This document shows positions 1 through 7,737 of a stretch of 64,000 bases of DNA, piece by piece. Position numbers and translations under genes: made by a program. This stretch comes from Pseudomonas fildesensis. GTDB lineage: Bacteria > Pseudomonadota > Gammaproteobacteria > Pseudomonadales > Pseudomonadaceae. Numbering within the stretch: the first letter of the stretch is position 1; every line of letters starts with the position of its first letter. The stretch is taken from positions 62,001 through 126,000 of the forward strand of contig NZ_LFMW01000017.1 in NCBI RefSeq assembly GCF_001050345.1. Direction: 5' to 3'. Under the pieces are notes generated by a model, which did no database searches, had not been told where the DNA came from, and was given only the letters and a program-made list of their open reading frames with translations.

Positions 1-2702
1 GGCATTGGGCCAGTTTTTCGCAGATGGACACGCGGTATGTCTGGGGGGATGACGGCCGCGTTGGCGTTCATAACGCTGATGGCAGCCAGGAAGTTTATGT
101 TCACGATCAGCGTGCACGGCTGGTTCAACGCATTGATCCGGACGGTGCAGAGCATTTCAAATCCTACGATGACAAAGGCCGGCTGACGGTCGAGCAGGAC
201 CCGCTGGGGGCGGTGACGGCGTATCAGTACGACGAAGCCGGGCGCTTGGTGGCGCTGTTTCCGGGAGAGGACGAGCCGACTTCCTACGAGCATGACAACG
301 GATTTGTAAGGGTTGTTCGGCGTGGGGAAGCGCTTTGGAAGTACGAGCGTAATGACCAGGGGGACGTTACGCGTAGGACCGATCCCGATGGACAGGTTAC
401 CGACTACAGCTACAACAAATATGGGCAGCTGATTGGGGTTTGGTATCCGGATCACAGTTGTCAGCGGCTGGTGTGGAATGAGCGGGGGCAGTTGCTTGAG
501 GAGCAGTTGCCGAATGGCGGGATCAAGCGCTATCACTATGACGATCTTGGGCGGCAGGTTGCGCGTGAGGACGAACATGGCGCGCTCACCCAATATGAGT
601 GGGACAGTGTTGGCCGGTTAAATCGTGTCGTATTGCCGGGCGGTGCTTTTAGGGAATACAGCTACAACCCCTACGGAAAAATCACCGCAGAACGCGATGA
701 GCTGGGGCACGTCACCCGCTACGAATACGCCGACGGGTTGCACCTGATCAGCCGCCGTCTCAACGCGGATGGCACCCAGGTTAACTATCGCTACGACAAC
801 GTGCGGTTGCTGCTCACCGAGATCGAGAATGAAGTCGGCGAAAGCTACCGGCTTCAATACCACCCCAATGGACTGATCCAACAGGAAACCGGTTTTGACG
901 GGCAGCGCACCGCCTACGTTTACGACCTCAACGGCAATCTGCAAGAGAAGACTGAACACGGTGATGATGGCAGTCAGCTCGTTACCCGATATGAGCGAGA
1001 CCACGCCGGACGGCTCGTACGAAAAACCCTGCCCGATGGCAAAAACGTCGATTACACCTACGACCGCCAAGGCAACCTCCTCAGCGTCGACGACGCCCAC
1101 TGGGCGTTAGCCTACGAATACGACGTCCAAAACCGCCTCACCGGCGAACACCAAGGCTGGGGCACCCTGCGCTACGGCTACGACGCCTGCGGCCAACTGA
1201 AAAACCTGCGCCTTCCGGACAACAACCGCCTCGTGTTCAACCACGACAAAGGCGGCCACCTTTCCACCGTCGAACTGAACGGCACGCAGCTGACATCACA
1301 CCTATTCAAAGACGGCCGCGAACGCCAGCGCCAACAAGGCCAACTCCTCAGCCACTACCACCACGACGACCAAAACCGCCTGCACGCCCACACCCTCACC
1401 CAACAGCAACACACCCTCTACCAACGCCAATACGACTACGACAAAACCGGCAACCTCACCCGCCTCCTCGACACCCGCAAAGGCGAACACCTCTACCACT
1501 ACGACCCCCTCGCCCGCCTGACCCGCGCCAACCACTCGCAAGACGTACAGGAACGCTTCGCCCACAACCCAGCGGGCAACCTGCTCATGCTCGACCGCCC
1601 GGGCCCCGACATCGTCGCCGGCAACCGCCTGATGATCCAGGGCGACCGCCAGTACGACTACGACGCCTTCGGCAACCTCATCCGCGAGCGGCGCGGCCGT
1701 GGGCACGCGCTGATCACCGAATACCGCTACGACTGCCAGCATCGTTTGATCCACCTGACCCAACCCAACGGCCAAACCGCGAGCTATCGCTACGACCCGT
1801 TCGGACGCCGTATCAGCAAAACCGTCGACGGCATCACCACGGAGTTTTTTTGGCAAGGCGACAAGCTGATTGCCGAGCACCACGCCGATCGCCATCGCAG
1901 CTACATCTACGAACCTGACAGTTTCCGCCCTCTGGCGTTGTTGGAAGGTTTTGGCCCCAAAGAAACAAAGCCCTTCCACTACCAACTCGACCACCTCGGC
2001 ACGCCGCAGGAACTCACCGCCCCCGACGGAGAAATCGTCTGGTCCGCCCACTACCGCGCCTACGGCGAAATCGCCCGCCTCGACATCGGAAAAATCGACA
2101 ACCCGCTGCGCTTCCAGGGCCAATACTTCGACCAGGAAAGCGGGCTGCACTACAACCGCCATCGCTACTACAATCCGGATGTTGGTCGTTACCTGACGCC
2201 TGATCCAGTGAAGCTGGCCGGTGGGGTCAATGGGTACCAGTACGTACCCAACCCGACAGGATGGGTTGATCCACTGGGTTTGAGCCCATGCCCAGGTGAC
2301 GATGGATGTAAACCATCGCGTAATGCTAAGAGCCCAACAAAGCACGCAAAAGCTAACGATGGCGAGCCAACGCTACCCGCTCCCACCTCAAAACAAGAAA
2401 ACACAGTCAGAGTACGACATTACACAAGCAGAGAAGGCTCAAAAGGCATTGAAAAAGAAGGAGTTATATTGGCTCAAGATAACAATAGAGTTTATCTTGA
2501 ACCTGCGAAAAGCAAAGTACTGAGCCCGCAAGACGCACAGGACAAATATCATATCGACAAAAGCAAAGGCCGTGATTACATTGAGCTTGACGTATCTGAA
2601 TCACAACTAGAAATGGTGAAAAACCCTAGATACAACACCATGGAGCTGACCGTAAAAGGAAACCTAACATTAAACAACCCTAAATTTACGAGGAGAAAGT
2701 AA
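1..2702 (+). CDS. Rhs polymorphic toxin, 3' part, with HYD1-type ADP-ribosyltransferase tip
   Basis: The reading frame is already open at the window edge, so the N-terminus lies outside; the Met at 24 is internal, as the full-length copy at 52683 shows. The visible part is a run of YD repeats that forms the Rhs cocoon, then the Rhs core end (RYYNPDVGRYLTPDP) closing at DPLGL (2268-2282). After that point the sequence becomes AT-rich and unlike the other copy. The tip of about 120 residues carries H (RHYTS), Y (RVYLE) and D (IELDV), the residue pattern of HYD1 ADP-ribosyltransferase toxins. Such proteins are usually delivered to rival bacteria by type VI secretion; no VgrG or PAAR is in view. 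The stop overlaps the next start (TAATG), linking toxin and immunity translation. The Rhs call is certain; the toxin class is likely. Confidence 0.92.
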   Translation, partial: HWASFSQMDTRYVWGDDGRVGVHNADGSQEVYVHDQRARLVQRIDPDGAEHFKSYDDKGRLTVEQDPLGAVTAYQYDEAGRLVALFPGEDEPTSYEHDNGFVRVVRRGEALWKYERNDQGDVTRRTDPDGQVTDYSYNKYGQLIGVWYPDHSCQRLVWNERGQLLEEQLPNGGIKRYHYDDLGRQVAREDEHGALTQYEWDSVGRLNRVVLPGGAFREYSYNPYGKITAERDELGHVTRYEYADGLHLISRRLNADGTQVNYRYDNVRLLLTEIENEVGESYRLQYHPNGLIQQETGFDGQRTAYVYDLNGNLQEKTEHGDDGSQLVTRYERDHAGRLVRKTLPDGKNVDYTYDRQGNLLSVDDAHWALAYEYDVQNRLTGEHQGWGTLRYGYDACGQLKNLRLPDNNRLVFNHDKGGHLSTVELNGTQLTSHLFKDGRERQRQQGQLLSHYHHDDQNRLHAHTLTQQQHTLYQRQYDYDKTGNLTRLLDTRKGEHLYHYDPLARLTRANHSQDVQERFAHNPAGNLLMLDRPGPDIVAGNRLMIQGDRQYDYDAFGNLIRERRGRGHALITEYRYDCQHRLIHLTQPNGQTASYRYDPFGRRISKTVDGITTEFFWQGDKLIAEHHADRHRSYIYEPDSFRPLALLEGFGPKETKPFHYQLDHLGTPQELTAPDGEIVWSAHYRAYGEIARLDIGKIDNPLRFQGQYFDQESGLHYNRHRYYNPDVGRYLTPDPVKLAGGVNGYQYVPNPTGWVDPLGLSPCPGDDGCKPSRNAKSPTKHAKANDGEPTLPAPTSKQENTVRVRHYTSREGSKGIEKEGVILAQDNNRVYLEPAKSKVLSPQDAQDKYHIDKSKGRDYIELDVSESQLEMVKNPRYNTMELTVKGNLTLNNPKFTRRK

Positions 2703-3340
2703 TGCTAGAACAAAATCAAAAAATAGCCCTCGACGGAGAGGAAGCACTTGACGCACTTAAAGAGATCGAGTTCATACTAATTTCCCTACATAAAATGGGC
2801 AGCTTTTATGCTGAAAAGCCTGGTGCTCTATAAGAGTACCGGAAAGCGACCACTGACTTCATCGACGACTTTGCCGTCACCCAGCGCTTAGCAAAGGTCC
2901 GCACGATAATTTCCAAGCAATTCGATGACTCTCTCGACGATGATGATATGGATGATATAGAAAGACACCTATCCAATTTGAAATTTTGGAAACCTGACCA
3001 GCCATTGAACAAGACAAGTCATTGCACAGAATTGCTTGAAGTTTCAAATGGAATCATTCAACAAGTAACCTGCAAACGTAACGAATTACTGGTGGTTTAT
3101 ACAAACCAGCAAAATGAATTTTTATTGATCACCTTTCACAACCCCGTTGCATTCAAAGGCATTAATGCGGTTGGTGCCGAAATACATGATATTTACAAAG
3201 AAACAGATCTTAACCTTTCGCAAGACGTAAAACGTGTTACGCCTATAGAAAATGGCAGAAGCTACTGTTTCAAGGCAAGTAACGACGGAGAGAGCATTTT
3301 CACAGTAGTCGCAGACGGCTACAGCGTTGAAAAAATATAA
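2702..3340 (+). pseudogene. Interrupted immunity gene for the HYD1 Rhs toxin
   Basis: The ATG overlaps the toxin stop (TAATG) and follows AGGAG, the usual place of an Rhs immunity gene. Translation gives 43 residues (starting MLEQNQKIALDGEE) and hits TAA at 2831-2833. The same frame then stays open for 169 more codons to 3340, with protein-like content (EYRKATTDFIDDF, an Asp-rich DDDDMDD run, then LKFWKPDQP). The first ~105 codons look like one small acidic immunity protein ending near FWKP. The remaining ~100 residues look like part of a second protein fused in frame. I infer a nonsense mutation, possibly on top of an older cassette fusion. A restart at Met 2948 would give a 130-residue C-terminal product. 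A sequencing error at 2831-2833 is the main alternative. Confidence 0.7.
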
Positions 3341-3443
3341 CTGTACGTTCCAAACCCGCCGTACCCGCCGAGATAGCAGCATTGTCTACTGTAAAAAACA
3401 CCAACCGATATCGACAAAAACAAAGGACGAACAAATGTATAAC

Positions 3444-3557
3444 AAAGGGAACGGATTTATTTAGAGCAATTATGACTCCTCCGACCCTTAAGAACAAATG
3501 GGACGGATTTATGTATATAAGCAGGACGCCGCTAATTTTAAATAAATCCGCCCCCTT
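3444..3557. repeat. Three copies of a GGGACGGATTTAT palindromic-end motif
   Basis: This non-coding stretch (3341-3657) holds two direct copies, at 3444-3463 (AAAGGGAACGGATTTATTTA) and 3496-3515 (AAATGGGACGGATTTATGTA), and one inverted copy at 3537-3557 (AAATAAATCCGCCCCCTT core). The first and third copies could pair as a long hairpin. Motifs of this type often flank Y1-type transposases of the REP-associated class, so this may be a remnant of a small non-autonomous element. No coding potential is evident in the stretch. Confidence 0.5.
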
Positions 3558-3657
3558 TACTCGAAGGTACTTCCAGCCGTTGGATACGCATAGAATTAAG
3601 CGCAAATACGATTCACGGCCTTCCTATTTCAGAGCAAGAATTTAGGAGATTAACAAA

Positions 3658-3945
3658 ATGATCTCGTTAGACTTCCTACAAGGGAGGGTCACATATGATG
3701 AGCTTTCCTTACTTCAAAATCTGGGGATTGAACACCAGCTCAACGACCTGAAGGAGGATATGCTTCAAGTTGAATATCCAGACGGCTTTTTGCTTGATGT
3801 AGGCTGGTATCCTTCATTCGACATAAAGGGAAATTTTAATATAAAGATAATAAAAGACTATCAGTGGGAATCCCCCACTCTAACTCTCACTGCACATTCA
3901 ATTGATACGCTAAACAAGGCACTTTTATTCGCACAACTAACGTAA
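3658..3945 (+). CDS. Small orphan protein, C-terminus altered by IS66 insertion
   Basis: This frame encodes 95 residues, starts MISLDFLQGRVTYDE and is preceded by AGGAG nine bases upstream. It is acidic and soluble-looking, with no membrane segment. I do not recognise the family. Its position behind an Rhs toxin and its AT-rich composition suggest an orphan immunity gene, which is inference. The stop codon TAA (3943-3945) lies inside the left terminal inverted repeat of the IS66 element that begins at 3942. The native 3' end has therefore been replaced, and the protein may be missing residues. Confidence 0.6.
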   Translation: MISLDFLQGRVTYDELSLLQNLGIEHQLNDLKEDMLQVEYPDGFLLDVGWYPSFDIKGNFNIKIIKDYQWESPTLTLTAHSIDTLNKALLFAQLT

Positions 3946-3986
3946 GCGCTCCATAAACCCCACCGACTTCAAGATGGGTAATGCGC

Positions 3987-5519
3987 CTAGCTAGGCGATG
4001 CCGGCGAGCAGTTCCACGGTAACAGCGCTTCGTAATCTTCAACCGAGGTCGCCATTGGCAGCCGTTCTAATGCGTGGCGCAGCCACGCATAGGGCTCTTG
4101 GCCGTTGGCTTTAGCAGTCTCGACCAGGCTGTAAAGTTGAGCACTGGCCGTTGCGCCTTTGGGCGTATCGCTGAACAACCAGTTCTTTCTTCCGATGACG
4201 AAGGGCCTGATCGCACGCTCGGCGGGGTTGTTGTCGATCGGCAAATAGCCTTCCTCGGTGTACCGTTCGAGTTTGTTCCAGTTACTCGCCAGATAGCCGA
4301 TGGCTTTGCCTAAGGCGTTCTGAGACGTAACGTGTGGCTGCGTCTTTTCCATCCAGCTTTTTAACTGAGCCAGCACTGGCAGGCTCCGATCATTCCGGCC
4401 GGTTTTACGATCGTCGTCGCCCGTATCCTTCAGATCACGCTCGACGCCATAAAGTTTATTGATCAGATTCAGTGCGATATCAGCGCGTCCTGTCTTGCCT
4501 TTCGGCTGCACTTTTTGCGCCTCAACAAACTTGCGCCTTGCGTGCGCCCAGCAGCCCAAACGTTCGACTCCAGCCTGCGCGCCCAACGCGTTATAACCGG
4601 CGTAATCATCGGTCATCACGTAGCCACGATAGCCATCGAGCAGGCGTGTCGGCACCTCCTGCGCGCGGCTGGTGGAGTAGTCAAAAAGGATCACTGGTTT
4701 ATCTGGCGGGCCGCCGGTTTGCACCCACATCCAGGACTGGCTGCTTGGGTCTCGGTCAGGCTCTTTCAACACCTGTACCCGTGTTTCATCGCAGTGGATA
4801 ACACGGCTGCCCAGTAGGCTATCGCGCATTAAATTCAGCAGCGGCTGGAAGTGTTCACCGCACTGGATAACCCAGCGTGCCAAGGTCTGGCGCGGGATAT
4901 CGACGCCATGGCGGCCCAAGACTTTTTCGAAACGGTGAAGCGGTAGTCCATCGACGTACTTGGTGGTCAGCAACATCGCCAGAACACTTGGGCTGGCCAT
5001 GCTTTTTTCAATCAGTTGAGCCGGCTTGTCAGCAGTGACCGGCGCCATCTCGCAGTCGCGGCAACCGTAAACTTTCCGAACGTGTCTGATCACACGGATC
5101 TGCATCGGAACGATTTCAAGCTGCTCGCTGACTTCTTCGCCAATAGTGTGTTTGCGGCAGCCGCAGACGCACGTCAGTTCATGCTCGGGAAGTTCGTGGA
5201 TGATCTCGATGCGTGGCAGATCGGCGGGCAGTGGCTTGCGTTTGCCGCGGCGCTTGGTCGGGGCAACGACCTCTTCATCTGAGGCTTCGTCCACAGGCTC
5301 GACGACGCTTTCTACTTCATTGAAGAGGGCCAGTTGCGGCGTTGCCGCATCAGCTGTTTGCTCGGACTTACGTCCGAACAGACGCTGAAGCAGGAGGGCA
5401 TTCTGTTCTTCTAGCCGAACAATCTTTCCCTTGTCCAACTGACGCTCGTCGAGCATCTGCCCAAGCATTTGCTTGAGCAGAACGGGATCATCTGGAAGAT
5501 TTTCGGGCAAGGAATTCAT
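3987..5519 (-). CDS. tnpC: IS66 family transposase TnpC
   Basis: This is a 510-residue DDE transposase. It has an N-terminal leucine-rich helix (about residues 10-50), a cysteine-containing zinc-finger-like segment (CVCGCRKH, YGCRDCE), and the catalytic acidic residues in HCDETRV, TDDYAGY and NNPAERAIRPF. The length matches IS66 transposases. It starts 18 bp after tnpB ends, as in the usual tnpB-tnpC operon. The gene looks intact, so the element may still be active. Confidence 0.95.
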   Translation of the reverse strand: MNSLPENLPDDPVLLKQMLGQMLDERQLDKGKIVRLEEQNALLLQRLFGRKSEQTADAATPQLALFNEVESVVEPVDEASDEEVVAPTKRRGKRKPLPADLPRIEIIHELPEHELTCVCGCRKHTIGEEVSEQLEIVPMQIRVIRHVRKVYGCRDCEMAPVTADKPAQLIEKSMASPSVLAMLLTTKYVDGLPLHRFEKVLGRHGVDIPRQTLARWVIQCGEHFQPLLNLMRDSLLGSRVIHCDETRVQVLKEPDRDPSSQSWMWVQTGGPPDKPVILFDYSTSRAQEVPTRLLDGYRGYVMTDDYAGYNALGAQAGVERLGCWAHARRKFVEAQKVQPKGKTGRADIALNLINKLYGVERDLKDTGDDDRKTGRNDRSLPVLAQLKSWMEKTQPHVTSQNALGKAIGYLASNWNKLERYTEEGYLPIDNNPAERAIRPFVIGRKNWLFSDTPKGATASAQLYSLVETAKANGQEPYAWLRHALERLPMATSVEDYEALLPWNCSPASPS

Positions 5520-5537
5520 GCCCTGGATTATACCGAA

Positions 5538-5897
5538 TCAGGCTACGAATCGCGGCGTCAAAACTTGATGAGGACGGTTGCGCCAGAGGTCAAAGCCATC
5601 GAGCATCCAGTTGAGTTCCTGGACGGTCAGAACGATCACCTCGTCGGTGGCGTCAGGCGATGTTTTGAATCGTTCGGACTCGAGACGTTTGAGCCAAAGA
5701 CAGAAGCCGTTGCGCTCCCAATATAAAATTTTCACTCGGTTGCGGGGCTTGTTGAGGAAGACGAAAAGCACGGGGTCGAATACCGCGACTTTAATGTCCA
5801 GCTCAACCAGCGCAGCCAAGCCGTCGATGGATTTTCGGAAGTCGACCGGCTTGGGGTACAGATACACTTTTTCGACTTTGGCATCGGGTCGCATCAT
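5538..5897 (-). CDS. tnpB: IS66 family accessory protein TnpB (Orf2)
   Basis: The product has 119 residues with the characteristic IS66 Orf2 signatures YLYPKPVDFRKSIDGLAALV and ILYWERNGFCLWLKRLE. TnpB is required with TnpC for transposition of IS66 elements, by a poorly understood mechanism. It appears full length. The start is one of two adjacent Met codons at 5892-5897. The integrase remnant upstream reads in frame past the IS end and over the 5' part of this gene in another frame. Confidence 0.92.
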   Translation of the reverse strand: MMRPDAKVEKVYLYPKPVDFRKSIDGLAALVELDIKVAVFDPVLFVFLNKPRNRVKILYWERNGFCLWLKRLESERFKTSPDATDEVIVLTVQELNWMLDGFDLWRNRPHQVLTPRFVA

Positions 5898-5981
5898 GGC
5901 GAGCTGGCTCCTGAGGGAATCGGGAGCACAGCATCCGGGATCCGATAAGCGCTTTGAATGTGGGGTTTATGGAGCGCTTAC

Positions 5982-6783
5982 GAATGATCCATAGCCGCCG
6001 CTCCAGATCGAACTGATCAGGTGTCGCCAAGCGCAGCTCGCCCGTGCGGACGCCGGTCAGCAACAAAAGTCGAAGACCAAACCGTGTTTGGCTCGTCCCC
6101 CGAGAACCGCGAAGTGCAGCCATCAATGCGGGTAGCTCGTCCATACGTAAAAACGGATTGTGCGCAACCGGGGGTTTGGGAAGTGCGACAACATCGAGGT
6201 CTGAAGCTGGATTCTGCTCAAGCCCCTCTACCTTTACCAGAGCATATCGGAATAATTGGTTGAACCAAGTCCGACACTTTTCGGCTGTCGTTAATGCCTT
6301 GCGCTGTTCGACCCGGCTCAGTACATCCAGCAGATCGTGGCGATTAATATCATAGATCGACCGCCCACCAAGGAATGGCAGGATATCTTTACTGAAGGTT
6401 CTTAAGATTTGCGAGAGTGTGCTCTGACGGCCTTCCTTCAGGCTCAGACTGCGGAATTCGACCCACTGATTGAACACCGCGTCGAAGGTATGCTCTGCCG
6501 CGCTACGAACAGCACGGCGTTGCTGTTTACGGTGCTCATAGGGATTGATGCCCTGGGCAACCAAGGCACGCGCTTCATCACGACGGGTACGCGCTTCTTT
6601 GAGGCTGATTTGCGGGTAACAACCTAAGGACATGCGCTTCTGCTTGCCCGTCCAGTAGTAACGGAAAAGCCAGACCTTTCCACCGCTAGCCGTAACATTG
6701 AGTGTGAGACCATCACTGTCACCGAGGGTGTAGTCATTACCGCTGATTCGGGCGTGTCGAACTGCCATTTCTGAGAGTGCCAT
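5982..6783 (-). pseudogene. Tyrosine integrase remnant (P4-like), truncated by IS66
   Basis: The start at 6783 has a strong ribosome site (CAGGAG). About 267 native residues remain: an arm-type DNA-binding N-terminal domain (GDSDGLTLNV, WLFRYYWTGKQKRMSLGCYP), a core-binding domain, and the first catalytic Arg region (LTGVRTGELRLA). At LWII the frame runs into the IS66 end, continues through 59 foreign residues and stops at 5803. The second half, with the HxxR and catalytic Tyr boxes, is lost; the family is about 400 residues long. The gene sits just beyond the 3' end of tRNA-Gly and points away from it, the classic layout of an island integrase using the tRNA as attachment site. Confidence 0.9.
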
Positions 6784-6937
6784 CGCGAGCTCCTGAACAG
6801 AGTCAGGGCCAGATGCTCATCTCGATACGCAAACTGCTCCAGCAACAAACCGATTCCGTACGCGTCAGAATCCTGGACTTAATCCTGGACTTAAACGCAC
6901 CGGATAGTGCTGGATTTCAGTGGTTCCCGCCGGAACG

Positions 6938-6958
6938 AAAAAAGGACCCGAAGGTCCT
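6938..6958 (-). terminator. Intrinsic terminator of the tRNA-Gly transcript
   Basis: On the minus strand AGGACC-TTCG-GGTCCT is followed directly by six T. It lies about 50 bp beyond the 3' end of the tRNA. The stable TTCG tetraloop supports a real terminator. It lies between the tRNA and the integrase remnant. Confidence 0.85.
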
Positions 6959-7005
6959 GATTTCAATCACTTACAGAATTCAGTGGAACTCTGCAGCGCA
7001 ATATT

Positions 7006-7081
<76 letters not shown>

Positions 7082-7144
7082 GTCTTGGTGATGCGCATTC
7101 TATAGAATCCTCATCACCCGTCAACCCCTTGATTCAAAAAAGTT

Positions 7145-7705
7145 TTATTTCTTTTCAACGGTCGTGCGCAGATGAGGCCAGGCAGCGCGCAAATACTGCA
7201 GCATGGACCACAAGGTCAGGCCGGCGGCGATGAGCAGCAAGGCGTAGCCAACCAGGACCCAAAAGGTGAAGTCCGATGGGTTGGCCAGCAAGATGACCAG
7301 CGCGAGCATTTGCGCGGCTGTCTTCCATTTTCCCATGTTAGACACCGCGACGTGGGCGCGGGCGCCGATTTCGGCCATCCATTCGCGCAGGGCCGAGACG
7401 ACGATCTCACGGCCGATGATCACGGCGGCCGGCAGGGTCAGCCACAGGTTGCCGTGTTCCTGAACCAGCAGGACCAGGGCGACGGCGACCATGAGTTTGT
7501 CGGCCACCGGGTCCAAGAACGCGCCGAACGGCGTGCTCTGCTCCAGGCGACGCGCCAGGTAGCCGTCGAGCCAGTCGGTGGCGGCCGCAAATGCGAACAC
7601 CGAGCTGGAGGCCATATAGCTCCATTCATACGGCAGGTAGAACAGCAAAATGAAAATCGGGATAAGCAGGACGCGTAGAACGGTGATCAGATTAGGGATA
7701 TTCAT
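7145..7705 (-). CDS. pgsA: CDP-diacylglycerol--glycerol-3-phosphate phosphatidyltransferase
   Basis: PgsA makes phosphatidylglycerophosphate from CDP-diacylglycerol and glycerol-3-phosphate in the inner membrane, the committed step to phosphatidylglycerol and cardiolipin. The 186-residue protein starts MNIPNLITVLRV. It carries the CDP-alcohol phosphotransferase motif as DWLDGYLARR...FGAFLDPVADK (about residues 45-75) and several hydrophobic helices. A GTG two codons upstream (7711) is an alternative start; neither has a strong ribosome site. It follows uvrC closely, consistent with a gacA-uvrC-pgsA operon. Confidence 0.95.
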   Translation of the reverse strand: MNIPNLITVLRVLLIPIFILLFYLPYEWSYMASSSVFAFAAATDWLDGYLARRLEQSTPFGAFLDPVADKLMVAVALVLLVQEHGNLWLTLPAAVIIGREIVVSALREWMAEIGARAHVAVSNMGKWKTAAQMLALVILLANPSDFTFWVLVGYALLLIAAGLTLWSMLQYLRAAWPHLRTTVEKK

Positions 7706-7737
7706 CGGCACAACTGGCTACGAGGTGAGAAGGCATT

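Larger units (their letters stand above)
3942..5981 (-). mobile_element. Complete IS66-family insertion sequence (two-gene type)
   Basis: The element is bounded by perfect 22-bp inverted repeats: GTAAGCGCTCCATAAACCCC plus AC at 3942-3963 and its exact complement at 5960-5981. GTAAGCG is the typical IS66 terminus. It contains the accessory gene tnpB and the transposase tnpC on the minus strand. Only 84 bp separate tnpB from the end, so there is no tnpA. The element is 2040 bp, short for the family, whose three-gene members are about 2.5 kb. IS66 elements normally make 8-bp target duplications, but the flanks differ (CAACTAAC on the left, GAATGATC on the right). The two sides were probably not neighbours when the element inserted. 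Confidence 0.93.

Noticed and set aside
1302..2345. Open frame opposite the Rhs core, repeated opposite the second copy
   Set aside because: It arises from the repetitive YD codons. It is present in both copies only because the sense strand is conserved.
3934..5989. 8-bp target duplication of the IS66 element
   Set aside because: The flanking octamers were compared directly and do not match.
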